DNA from: Dioscorea cayenensis subsp. rotundata
Taxonomy: Eukaryota; Streptophyta; Magnoliopsida; Dioscoreales; Dioscoreaceae
Assembly (NCBI RefSeq): GCF_009730915.1
Contig: NC_052489.1
Span: forward strand, 24,483,916 to 24,547,915
Reading direction: 5' to 3'
DNA: 64,000 nucleotides
This document shows, piece after piece, positions 22,702 to 34,074 of this stretch. The notes under the pieces were generated by a model. The model saw only the letters and a list, made by a program, of their open reading frames with translations. It made no database searches and was not told the DNA's origin. The translations under genes were made by a program, and so were the position numbers. Numbering within the stretch: position 1 is the first letter of the stretch; every line of letters begins with the position of its first letter.

Positions 22702-24319
22702 TCAAACTGGTTGAACACTCTTCTTCACTGGTTCTTCAACTACATCACCATGAACAAGCTCAGCTTCTGCCTTTCTCTCCAACCTCTTACCACCAAACAG
22801 CTCCCCCACCTCCTCCAAGCTCCTTCCCTTCGTCTCCGGCAAGAAAGTATAGAAAAACAGCCATCCTGCCGTCGCAACACCGGCGTAGAGATAGAAGCTC
22901 CCGGCAATGGTGATCGCTTTGTAAAGAGATATAAAGGTCATTGTGATAACTCCACTCATTATTCTATTTGTGGCTGTTCCCATGCTGGTTCCTTGAGCTC
23001 TCAGCCTTAAGGGAAAGATCTCCGAGCTATAAACCCAAGCGATGGGTCCAAGACCGATGGAGAAGAAGGCCACGAAACACAAAACCATGCTAACGCATAG
23101 CCCCACAGCCCATGGCAGCTTCTCAGTGTGATGGTCTATCACAAACAACCCGGTGGCGAGCATTGTGAGGGAAACAACCATTCCACCAGCACTAGTAAGC
23201 AACAATGGCCTCCGGCCAACTCGATCAAGAAGGAACGTTGCTACTAATATGAATATAGTTTTAGTAAAACCTATAGAGACGGTGGCAGCTAAGAGCTTAG
23301 TTCTTGACTGTGTTTGAAAGCCGGCTTTTTCGAACACCCGGGGTCCATAGAGCACGACGGAGTCGATACCAGAGGCTTGCTGGAAGAACTGCAGGCCAAT
23401 GCCGGCGACGAGTATACGCCGGACAGAAGGCGTTGGAGATATCAAGAGTTCTTTCCAAACTCCCTCCCCACTACTCTTGCTTTTCGGCACCTCCACCACT
23501 TCCTCGGTGCAGCTCTCAGGTATTCCGGCTGCTTCTTTGATCTCGGCAAGCCGGAGCTTGGCTTCTTCCGGTGTGTCTGATGTTCTGCCTAGCACACGAC
23601 CGGCTTCGCCTAAACGGCCTTGCATGACAAGCCACCGTGGAGATTCCGGCATGGCGAGCACGCCAACGCCGAGGAAAATGGGTGGTATTGCGCCTGTTAA
23701 GAACATCATTCTCCATGCAAGATGTTCAGGGAGATTAGCATAGGCGAAGTTGGAGATATAACCAAGGAGAATGCCAAAGTTGATGAAGACTTCAGGGAAG
23801 GAGGTTAGGAAACCACGAGCTGAAGTTGGTGAGACTTCAGCAGTGTAAACTGGAGCTATCATGAGACCATAACCAACACCGATGCCGGCGATGAAACGGC
23901 CGACCATGAGGAGGGCGTAGTTTGGAGCAAGACCCATGATTAGAGCTCCTGTGAAAAAGATGGCCGATGCTAATACTATAGTGTATCTCCGACCTATCCA
24001 GTCTGAAGTCCTGCCGGCGGCGAGTGAGCCGATGAGTGAGTAGATGTTGATGATCCCTGCTAGGATTTCTAGCTTTGTGTCATCTATCTTTAGATCATCT
24101 TTGATGAAGAGTGCAGCTCCACTGATCACTGCAACATCTGCAAGCATCAATCATAGAGAAATTAACTCAGTGAGTACAAGTGTGAGTGTTCCAAGATATA
24201 AATATATATAGTCATATAGATATAGATTCACCATAGCCTAAGATGATTGAGTTCATGGAAGCAAGAGCGGCACACAAAATGGCATATTTGTTTCTCTTTG
24301 GTTTCAGTGGCTTCGCCAT
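22702..24319 (-). CDS. Polyol/monosaccharide transporter, MFS sugar porter (copy 1)
   Basis: Two exons on the minus strand: 24319-24232 and 24137-22702, 507 aa. It begins MAKPLKPKRNKYAILCA and carries the sugar-porter marks ILGYDVAVISGA (TM1), DWIGRR (loop 2-3), PESPRWL (residues 193-199), FFQQASGID (TM7, QQ at 282-283), DRVGRRPLL and PETKGRSLEE at the end. Twelve hydrophobic segments are apparent. Overall pattern matches plant polyol/monosaccharide H+ symporters (PLT/PMT) of the plasma membrane. The intron falls right after the GYD of TM1, as in copy 2, supporting a tandem duplication. All canonical substrate motifs are present. Confidence 0.93.
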
Positions 24320-24917
24320 GGGATGGAGCTAGCTTGGAGGATGATGGAAATGGAAGGGAGCGGGAAGCAGGGATAAATAGATGATGAAGTTGGTGGTTAA
24401 TGATTGAGGGCTGGTGAGCAGGAAGGACACAGGCCACATGTCATGTTAGGTTGAATGAATATATCAAAATCTCTTCAATTCCAGGTTTTGATTTATTTTA
24501 CATTATAATTATATGACTAATCTATGCCCTTGATCACTTCTCCTGAATTCAAGCTCCTTTCACCATTGGCTGTCATGTCTTTGTCCGAAGGTAATGCCTG
24601 TAACTTTCAACAGTAAATCGATCAATAGACCAGGCCTTGTTCATTAATTTTAGTAGATTTTTTCCCAACATGTAACATGGAACACGAAAGTCACTTAATT
24701 CAAATAGTTAGTTATATATATTTTTCTCTATGTGACAACAAAGCGCATTCTTGGTAAGTAAACATGATGATACTACTTTCCACCACCAAACTCTTCAACA
24801 AGTTTTTAGTTTTTGGTAAAACTAGTATTAATACATCAAATTGAATAACATAAAACATGTATTAAAAAAAAGAAAAGTTTGAGAAAACTAAAACACAGAG
24901 CAAGATTAGGAAGTCTA
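24320..24917. other. Upstream region of polyol transporter copy 1
   Basis: Pyrimidine-rich leader on the minus strand to about 24430, then AT-rich DNA. No coding or repeat signal stands out. Confidence 0.5.
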
Positions 24918-25241
24918 ATGGTGGAGAAATCATCCGACCAACAAATGTGGTGGATCAAGCCAAACAAAGGAGATGGCCCCAAAAATGGATTTGCTGTGTG
25001 TTGGGAGGATCACATCCCTTGGTGTGGTCCTTATATGATAAAGAGAGAAGGACGATGTAGGGCTAATTGCAAATGGCTACGTTGCATCATTCCTGGAATC
25101 TTAGGCATCTTTTTTTCAAGTCTAGTGCTTTGTTTCTTTGATCCACTTCACAAGGCTGAGAAAGAGAAACAAAAAGCCAAGGTGGAGAATGGAGATGGTT
25201 TCTGGCTTTCCTTGTTTGATTGGTACCTTAACTTCATTTAA
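24918..25241 (+). CDS. Hypothetical small membrane protein
   Basis: A single-exon ORF of 107 aa from ATG 24918. The N-terminal half is rich in W, C, K and P (WEDHIPWCGPYMIKREG). One strong transmembrane segment lies near the middle (CIIPGILGIFFSSLVLCFF), then comes a charged stretch (KAEKEKQKAKVE) and an aromatic C terminus (LSLFDWYLNFI). Composition and the clean start look more protein-like than the random AT-rich ORFs nearby, but I do not recognise the family. It could be part of a larger spliced gene or chance. Confidence 0.4.
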   Translation: MVEKSSDQQMWWIKPNKGDGPKNGFAVCWEDHIPWCGPYMIKREGRCRANCKWLRCIIPGILGIFFSSLVLCFFDPLHKAEKEKQKAKVENGDGFWLSLFDWYLNFI

Positions 25242-25721
25242 GGCCACTTGTGGTGATCATCAATGGGATGTTGATTGCACGCACCCTCATTGATTGTTGA
25301 GCTTGAGAGTTGAGAGGAAAGAGTTGTCCTTTTTTTTTATTTATTTTTGGAATAGTCTGGGTAAGATAAGCTGGTGATTCATGTCTTGGCTCACTTGGAA
25401 GTTTGGAACAGATGCACATGACTTATATGGTGAAGAGGAGTATCTTTGGTTTGTTTTTGGAAGGATACGGAGATAAGGCCAGGCAAGGAAGTTAGATGTC
25501 CTAGTGCTAGTTCTGATAAAAATATGTGCTTGTTAGTCAAGTCCAAGATGGTGTACTGGTGCATTATTTATTATTTATTTATTTATTTATTTATTTTGGA
25601 GGAAGTAAACAAATCATACTTCCATATGCATACTGAGAATCTACTCCTCTCTCCTGCTGGATCTACAAAGACTTGATTCAAGTCATCCCAACACATACAC
25701 TAACACCCACTCTCATAACTC
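25242..25721. other. Intergenic DNA with a TTTA microsatellite
   Basis: Holds an att/ttta repeat at about 25564-25597 and nothing recognisable as a gene. Confidence 0.55.
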
Positions 25722-27590
25722 TTTTTTCTTTTTTTCTTTTTTTTTTTAGAAAAAGTGGATAAACCACATACATTAATAAAAAAGTGCCAACAATCGGCCC
25801 ACCAGAAGTGGGAAAAAAAAAACACAGAACATAGTAAAAAAAGACGCAAAAAGAAAACACAAACCACTAGGGGGACAGACCCCCTCTAGGGCAAAAAAAA
25901 GCATCAGAACACTATCCCTCACTCTGAGAAGGAACCAGATCTGACTGAGCCCCCTGCTCCAAGTCATGTGAGAAAAGGAAATCAAGGCTTCTTCTAAGCT
26001 TGCCACTTGGCTCCTCCAATTTAGCTTTCTTTGAGTCAGGAGCTGCATTGATCCACATAAGCACCAAATGAATAATTTTAATGATGATAGAAGTAGCAGA
26101 AGAACAAGCACAATCAAAAATGGGCGCATTTCTTTCCAACCAAATATTCCAAGTTACAGCTCGAAGGAGCAAATCCCAACAGGAAATAAGAGATTTATTA
26201 AATTGGGAGCGCCAATTCCCCCACATGTCTAACAGGGAATTAGGCCTGCGATGATCTCCAAATAATTGGCAGAAAAAACCCCAGATTTGAGAAGCCATCG
26301 AACACTGGGTGAGAAGATGATCTGCAGATTCCACCTCTGCATGACACATCACACAGGTGATATCATGAAGGACATTACACCGCCGATCAGCAAGGTTTTG
26401 CAGAGTAAGAATTTTGTTATCCCAGGTCAACCAATTAAAGAGGTTAACTTTTCTAGTACAGCCACCTTTGAGAATGGAGGGAGTCCGCCTACAGTGGAGC
26501 CCTCCATCATTCAAGAATTGATAAAAGGATTTGACAGAGAACATCCCATTAGAGGAGAGTTTCCAATGTCGACCATCCTTGATCGTGCTATTCTGAAGAC
26601 GAAAAGTAGTAATCAAACTACCCTCCCGAGGGAAATCCCCAAAAGGGAAAGCTAACTCCATGTTGAGCAAGTCCCTGACCGTACCCTCCTTGTCCCTAGA
26701 AGACTCAAAAAGATGAGGCCAAATATCTGCAGGGGCACGTCCCTCCACCCAATTATCAAGCCAGAAGAGCGTGGAAGAGCCCCCCTTAACTGAAGAGCTA
26801 ATATTTTTCCGAAAAGCTGGTAAGACCTTGAGAATACCATTCCAAAAGACCGATCTTCTACCATACTGCTTATGGTAAAGATTCCAGGTTGGCCTACTAC
26901 CAAAGTAATTTTCTCGAAAAATCTCACCCCCACACCAGCGACCACCCAAGATGATCTTCCACCACCACTTACCAAGAAGAGCATTATTAAACACTTCCAA
27001 GTTGAGGATATTCCAACCCCCTTGCTCTCTGGATCTGCACAATCTCGCCCAGCTAACTAAGCGAATTTTGGGATGATGCAGGTCCGGACCAGACCAGAGG
27101 AAATCTCTCATGATTTTGTCAATGCTCTTAATCACCCAGCGAGGCAACTTGAACAAGGACATCCAATAGGTGGGAATAGCAGTAAGAACAGAGTTCAACA
27201 ACGCTAATCTTCCCCCTAAGGAAAGTAATTTAGATTTCCAAAGTGCTAGTCTGGATCTAACCTTATCGATTAGGATATCCCAGTATTGCTTCCGTGGCCG
27301 CCCTCCAGAAATAGGTATCCCAAGATATGTCAACGGGAGAACGCCAACTGAGCAATGTAGCGTCTTAGCTAGCTAAAAAGGCTTGAGGCTCCATATTTTT
27401 TTGTGAAGAATAAAGACATGTCTTCTCAGAATTAATAGCTAGACCCGAAAGCCCCTCAAAAGAATAGAGAATCAACTTAATAATCCTAAGATCTTCCACC
27501 CCTCCAGTAGACATAACCAGGAGATCATCTGCATATTGTAGATGGCACATTTTGATACCAGAGTCCCCAATTGGGATCCCATGGATAAGC
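25722..27590 (-). mobile_element. 5'-truncated L1-type LINE, minus strand
   Basis: The T-run at 25722-25749 is the A-tail on the minus strand, preceded by the family tail ggtttatccac. The body encodes the second half of ORF2: YADDLLVM (near 27530), TYLGIPISGGRPRK (near 27325), SLGGRLALLNSVL, zf-RVT and the LERNAPIF block, with SGKLRRSLDF at the end. It starts inside the RT palm, so it is 5'-truncated. The 5' border sits at or near a 23-bp stretch that recurs upstream of transporter copy 2. I could not find a convincing target-site duplication. It separates the two transporter genes. Confidence 0.92.
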
Positions 27591-27592
27591 AA
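25912..27592 (-). pseudogene. LINE ORF2 C-terminal part (RT palm to C terminus)
   Basis: The minus-strand frame 27592-27365 (RT motif with QYADDLLVM) is followed, after a frameshift and stop near 27340-27370, by a long open frame 27333-25912 of about 470 codons covering RT thumb, zf-RVT and the C-terminal extension. Similarity to the full-length LINE at 11565 is clear along its length but at moderate identity, so they are different subfamilies. Confidence 0.85.
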
Positions 27593-27604
27593 AATGTCAT
27601 CTAA

Positions 27605-28848
27605 ATGTTAAAGTTTAAATTTATATGTTTAGTAAGAACAAAAACATTCTATTGAAAAAAATTCAATATCACATGTCCTACGCAAGGTGAGGGCGCGTGG
27701 CTCGGCGTTGAGCCTTGCTCCCCACACGTGCATATCCCTGTGTTCAGGTGCTTGTCGCCTTTCTCAAAAAATATATATATATATATATCAATAAATCATG
27801 AGGTTCTTGATGATGGTGAATTGAACTGGTTTGGTTTGTCATTATTTATTATTTATTAAATTTATTTTCTTTTAATTCTCATATTTAAAAATTAAAAAAA
27901 TCTTTTTTAGTTTAGATCCCAAAATTTTATAAATTTTTATTTTTTTTAAATAAATCATAAATTAAAAAATGGTACAAAATTAACTAGCAAACAGAGCACA
28001 AATAAAAGTACATAAAAACATTGAAACAAATAGAGAGCAATTCATTAACAAGTGGAGCAAGCATGAGAAAAACAACAAAAAAACAACCTACATAGGACTA
28101 AACAAAAACTGACTCAAATTAAAGTGCATTTAATTATAATATAATTGGCAAAAGCATTCACTCAATTCAATCATAAAATAACTCATGGGTCAAAACTTTC
28201 TCATTAGCGGCCGTGGGAAAAAAACATTCACAAAACAAACGTACGATAATATAAAACAAAAATAATTTAAAAATAAAAAATAAAAATAATCTAAAACAAG
28301 TTGATACAATTCTTGAAAATATAACCATTAAATTTCTGTCATAAGTAACCGATTATATGATCATTCTAATTTTCATTTATAGTAAAAAATTGTAAACAGC
28401 TACTATACCTCTACATCTAATAAAAAATATATTTAAAATTCATGATATTTTAGTTGGAAAACAAACAGTTTGTGATACCATCTGCTTGAAAACAGTATCA
28501 TACCAATTATGAAAGATTCCAATCACAGCCAATGTATTTTTCTAGTGAAAATGATGTGGTTATATTAAATGCTCCACAAATCAAGTGTAGGGTCAAGTAC
28601 AAATTGCTCTTCACCCTCTTCCAAACACTCCCTCTTTGACTTCAAACACGTGCGAAAGATAAGTCCAACCAAACTGGTTTTCCTCCATAGAAAAGTCCAA
28701 GCAAAATTAATGAGCTAGCTAGTAGCTTAGTAGCACACAAGTCAAACATTGTGGCTTAGATATATTGCCACCATTCATTTGCATTGGTACAAAATTATAT
28801 ATCTTTCTAACATCTAAGAATTAAAACATAAGAAAACAAAGACACTAA
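27605..28848. other. AT-rich intergenic DNA with a possible SINE fragment
   Basis: A GC-rich island at about 27675-27765 (gcaaggtgagggcgcgtggctc ... tgcttgtcgcctttct followed by A and TA repeats) resembles the 3' half of a tRNA-derived SINE but lacks clear pol III boxes and duplications. The rest is A-rich and featureless. Confidence 0.45.
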
Positions 28849-30257
28849 TTAACTAGTTAATTCCATTTCATGACCATCCTTTTTCACAGGCTTAGGAGTA
28901 CTCCACCATGCATGGCTGAACACCTCCTCCATCTCCTCCAATGACCTCCCTCTAGTCTCAGGACAGAAGAAGAAGAAGAAGAACCAAGCTAAGACGGCAA
29001 TCCCTGAAAACATAAAGAAGCTCCCACCAATAGTAATGGCCTTATACAGTGACATAAAAGTCATTGATGTAGTCCCATTCATCACTCTATTGACAGCAAC
29101 CCCTAAACTTGCTCCTTGTGCCCTTAACCTCATAGGAAATATCTCAGAACTATACACCCAAGTAATGGGTCCTAGACCTATAGAATAGAATGCCACAAAT
29201 GTGATCAAACATGCAATACACAAAGCTAAAGCCCATATTAACTTCTCTTCTGAATGTTCAACCATTGTGAGCCCAAACCCTAATCCAGATAAGGACACTA
29301 TCATACCTCCAACACTTGTTAACAGGAGTGGTCTCCTTCCAACTTTATCTATCAAAAATGTAGCCACAAAGATGAACAAAGTCTTTGTCACCCCTACTCC
29401 TATTGTGGCTATCAACAGCTTGTTCTTGCTTTGTATCCCTGCCATTTTGAATATCCTAGGACTGTATAGAACAACTGGCTCGATACCGGTCGCATGCTCG
29501 AAGAAATGAATACCGATGCCGGCGATTAGTATCCGTCTAACCGGAGGTGGAGGCCGTAGAAGCAACTCCTTCCAAACTCCTTCACCAGTTGGCCTTTTCG
29601 GTAATTCAGATTCATGGTCAATCCCTGCTGCAGTCTTTATCTCTTGAAACCTTAGCTCAGCTTCATCTTCACTATTTGATACTTTGAGCATCACTTCTTG
29701 GGCTTCTTTTAACCGGCCTTGCATGACCAACCACCTCGGAGACTCCGGCATAGCCAGGATGCCTACGGCTAGCATCAAAGATGGTACTGCTCCAATGCCA
29801 AGCATTGTTCTCCATCCATACATCAATGGAAGCTTAGCAAACAAATAATTTGATATATAACCAAGAAGAATACCAAGACTAATGCAAATCTCTGGCATTG
29901 AGGTAAGGAAACCCCGGAAAGACGGCGATGAGATCTCCGCTGAGTATACTGGAGCAATCATCAGAGCATATCCAACACCTACTCCGGCGACACACCGTCC
30001 GGTGATTAGAATTGCATAAGATGGTGCAAGTCCCATGAGAAGTGCACCAATGAAGAAGATCACTGAAGCTAGAACAATGGTGTAACGCCTGCCAATCCAA
30101 TCAGAAGCTCTTCCTGCTGTTAAGGAACCTATCAAAGCACATAAGTTTAGGATCCCTGCAAGCACTTCTACTTGCACATCAGAGATTTTCAAGTCTTCTT
30201 TGATGAACAACATTGCTCCACTCATCACCCCAGTGTCTGAAATTAAGACTCTTCTTG

Positions 30258-30294
<37 letters not shown>

Positions 30295-30449
30295 ATAAAG
30301 AAAATGAAGTGAGTGATTAATGAATTACCATAGCCTAACAAAAGAGAGATCATGGAAGCAACGATAGAACAAGCACAAGCATACTTGTTCCTCTTCTCTT
30401 TTCCTTTCATCTCCATTGATGAACCTTGCTCAACTGGTTTCCTCATCAT
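28849..30449 (-). CDS. Polyol/monosaccharide transporter-like MFS protein (copy 2)
   Basis: Two exons on the minus strand: 30449-30329 and 30236-28849, 502 aa. It starts MMRKPVEQG, with LLGYDTGVMSGAM in TM1, DWIGRR, PESPRWL, DKVGRRPLL and PETRGRSLEE at the end. The intron sits at the same codon as in copy 1, and the two genes lie head-to-tail on one strand, so a tandem duplication is likely. The TM7 motif, normally FFQQ(A/T)SGI, reads FFEHATGIE here (residues 285-293): the glutamine pair that contacts sugar in this superfamily is replaced by Glu-His. Transport function may therefore differ. An (AT)n run fills much of the intron. Confidence 0.92.
30259..30290. repeat. TA microsatellite in the intron of transporter copy 2
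   Basis: About 15 AT repeats between the two exons, 22 bp upstream of the acceptor in the gene's orientation. Confidence 0.9.
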
Positions 30450-33319
30450 GACTTCCCCTTGCTTTATATAACTGGAAAACAATTAAATTAAAGTCCATAT
30501 ATACATGCATGCATGCATGGGTCAGAGGCAAGCACAAGTGGATAAGCAAAATGTCATCTAATTTGGGAAAAGAACATTGAATACTCAGTCCACTTGAGAT
30601 TCGGAATAGTAGGAATGAAAAACAAGATCTCATGCTGGACTTATCCATTTTGGCCACATCTCACGCTTCATCTTATAATTTCAATTGGTTACTATATATA
30701 GTTAGGTTGGAACTGCCACCTTGTTTCTCTTTTGGGTTTGGTCTAAGATTGCCATGCATCTAACCTGAATTCAGGTTAGCTTAGATTGGTGTTTGATTGT
30801 GCTTTCTCCCTACTTAAAAGAACATTAATTAAATGTAAAATTTAATTTAATCTTTCATTAACATATATATTAAATTAGCAGGAACATGCAAGCAGACAAA
30901 AAAGAGATCGAAACAGGGAGCCTACCCTATTTTGTAAGCATCTTCTCTTTTGGTTGTGTAGTTAACCAAGGTGACAAACTGACAATGAGATATTGCCACT
31001 CACATTATGATCTCTGGCATGACAAGGTGGACTGAATTTTAAAGTTTGACCAAAATTTATTTATTTGACATTTTTACTATTTGCATGTCACTTAGATGTA
31101 GATATATTTGAATTTTGGATTCTCCTGAATCTTTTCCTTTTTCCGGATAATAAAGTGTAATTTACAATTAAAATTGTGACCATTAAATCAAGATGTGCTT
31201 GTGTTTGTGTTTGTGTGTTATCCAATTAAAATGATTTGAGAGACATAAATATGAATTTTGAAAAAAGATGAGCTAATGAGACTATAGCCTAGCGGCACAT
31301 TGCTTCATTTGCGTAAGGTGATGATATAAGATTTTTATTGCTCTAAGTTATATCCTCTCAATTACTGAGACTTGATTTGTTTATATTTGTAAAAAAATAA
31401 TATTTAAAAATATTTAATTAATTAACTGATATTATTCTAAAATTATAATGTTTCAAAATTCATTTCATTCAACATAAATTACCATTACTTATATAGTATA
31501 AAATATTATATTTTAATTTTTCCTAAACTTCATATGAAAGAGAATGAAATACCACTATTACTACATAGGTTTTTCTTAATACTCTAAAATCATAAATTTT
31601 ATTTAACTAATATTATTTTATTATATGATAAAAAAAAAATATATGAAAATTATTTTAAAATAATTATAAAATCAATTAAGAGTTTTTTACTTGCCAGCAC
31701 TTGCTATATATATATATATATATATAAATGAATAACAATATTTTCATGATATCAAGAAATCAGGAACAATTAGATGCTCAAATGTAATTACATACCTTTG
31801 CACTTTTGCAGCATTAATATTTGAAATTGCCCCATTTAAAAGTTACTTGGCTTGTGAGCAATGAAATTGGAGATCAATAGAATACCTATTCCAGATTAGA
31901 AAGATAAAAAAAATCTTTTTCACCAATGAAAAGCAAAACTAAATTAATGTCATATACCAAGAAATTATTTGTTTATTTTATTTGAATGACATACATATAA
32001 GCACAGCAGAAGACCTAACCAGTGAAAATACATTATTTCAAGATATCAACATAGAAAATGCATAATATTCATATATTTTATTTTTTATGTGAAGTTTTCA
32101 CTGAGACCTACCTATTTGCAATAAAGTAATTAATATCTTGTTTCTCTTTCTACTTAAAAAACAGAAGGTTCAAATCATACTCATGGTTTATCCATAATTC
32201 TTAAAAAAATCTATCAATTTGAATTTACAGATATAAAGGCAAGATAAAAATAAATAAATTAATTAAAGAAAATTTGTTGTGAAGAGATGTAAGTGCTGAA
32301 TTGTATTTAATATTAGACAGAAAAATAAAAATAAAAATATCAAGTCAAATATATTTCAACTAACATGTATACAAGTCAACAAAGAAATAATATTTGGATA
32401 AAAACCTAACCTTTTGCAGTGATGATGGATGATCCAAGAGCAAATATGAAAAAGAGGTACCATGAAAAATGATATATAAGAGATAGATAAAAAGAGTATG
32501 ACATTAAAGGGGGAATATATTTACAGCTGGATTTTTAATGAAAGGTATTTTAGGTAATATGAAATAATTTGTTGTTAAATTTGGAAAGAAAATTATGAAA
32601 ATAAGGGGTTTCTTAATTTTCAATAAAAGTTAGGGTTATTTTGTTTGGGAAAAAAAAAAAGATAGAGGCCATATTTTTAGCAACCTATATTTTTGTAAGT
32701 TAGCAATTTGTAATGTCACATATTCAATGCATTTTATTTCCCTGAGAATAATAATTTTATTGAAAATATAAAATACCATAATATATGAGAAATTCTAGAA
32801 AATAGGAAGCCTGCAATTTTTAATTAAAAACTAAGAATTGGAATTTTATTAGAAACAATGGTGGTCAATTGAATTTAAAATCGGTCAATAATTGCTCCAT
32901 CTATTAGCATTGAGTCTTTTACGTAAAATGTTTATGCTATTATTAATAAAGTGGATTCAAATCTAATTATTAAGCATGTAGGCATCTTTTAATAAAAAAT
33001 AAAAATATATAAAAAAATATGTAGAAAGACACCCTGGCTTAACCTATTTATATTTATATGAAAAGAAATTCATATGCGATTAGAAATTAGATTTTAATAA
33101 AATTGACATTTTTTGTAAATACTTAATTTTATAAGCAAATAGAGACTGTCATTCAGGAAGCAAGACCAGCAAAACATATATTTTAATATTTTTTAAAATA
33201 CACATTTTATGAAATAAGTAAAACATTTAAAAAATAATTGGTAAAAGTACTAAAATAGATTAAATTCAAATAGTTATTTTTAATGAATGAATTCTCAAGA
33301 ACAATGTTTAGGAAAAGTA
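30450..33319. other. Long AT-rich intergenic region
   Basis: Upstream DNA of transporter copy 2 up to about 30700, then roughly 2.6 kb of A/T-rich sequence with a TA tract near 31706-31727. A phrase catggtttatccataattctt plus A-run near 32185-32210 resembles the LINE tail signature but has no coding support. No gene recognised. Confidence 0.55.
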
Positions 33320-33800
33320 AGATTTTTTTATTAAAAAATGGTAAACCATAGTTAATTAAAATTTTAAAAAAGTACAGACAAATAAACACAATAAACACAC
33401 AAAAAAAAACGAGAAAAATAGAAAACATAGACAAAAACGACAGAACACAATCCATTAGGGGTGAATCTAAATGATAAATAGAAGCACAACACTCACAACA
33501 ACTACAACCATGATATTATAAAAGGACTAAAATAAAAAAAAAACACCAATAGAGATAAGTCCTAATTAGATTGCTCTCTCACAATAATTGCCTCAATCCA
33601 TTTGGATTCTTAAAAACTCCAAGTTGCGCTTTGCTGAGACAACAGAGTTTTCCAATTTTGCCTTCTTAGCCTCTGGAGTTAGTATTAACTCACGATAAAA
33701 CATATAAATAACTTTAATAATAATATAAGCATGTAGCGAGAATTTATCATTGAAAATATGAGCATTTCGTTCTAACTATATATAAATTAAAAAAAAAATG
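33320..33800 (-). mobile_element. Degenerate LINE 3' fragment, minus strand
   Basis: Minus-strand translation gives LERNAHIFNDKFS (near 33760), YIIIKVIYMFYRELIL and EAKKAKLENSV with NLEFL (near 33610), the ordered C-terminal blocks of the LINE ORF2 family. A tail like tatggtttaccatttttt plus A-run lies at about 33345-33320. It carries several stops and is 5'-truncated. It ends about 270 bp upstream of the OEP24 start codon. Confidence 0.75.
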
Positions 33801-34049
33801 AAAAACCCATAAATTTATTGTAAAAAATTCTATCCATATATCTCATAGAATAGCCCTAACAACAAGAGAGAATTCGCTTACCAAATCCGATAACCCGAAT
33901 GACTGCCTTATCGGATCCATGAGTTCTAAACCGCATGCGACTAAGTTGGTAGTGGAATCCGACAAGAGAACCTAGAAACACACGCCAAGTATAAACCGCG
34001 AGTGCCCTTTGTCCTTCGCCATTGACGAGCAAACCCAAGCTCTGGGAAA

Positions 34050-34074
34050 GAGAGAGGGAGAGAGAGAGAGAGAG
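34050..34074 (+). promoter_or_regulatory. GA-repeat in the OEP24 leader
   Basis: A (GA)n tract abutting the start codon. GA repeats in plant leaders are known binding sites for BBR/BPC factors. The role here is inferred. Confidence 0.5.

Noticed and set aside
27675-27770. SINE call for the GC-rich island
   Set aside because: It lacks a convincing B box and flanking duplications, so it is only mentioned as a possible fragment.
32120-32215. Possible additional LINE tail (ggtttatccataattctt plus A-run)
   Set aside because: No coding blocks or target duplication support it; a single tail-like phrase in AT-rich DNA is too weak.
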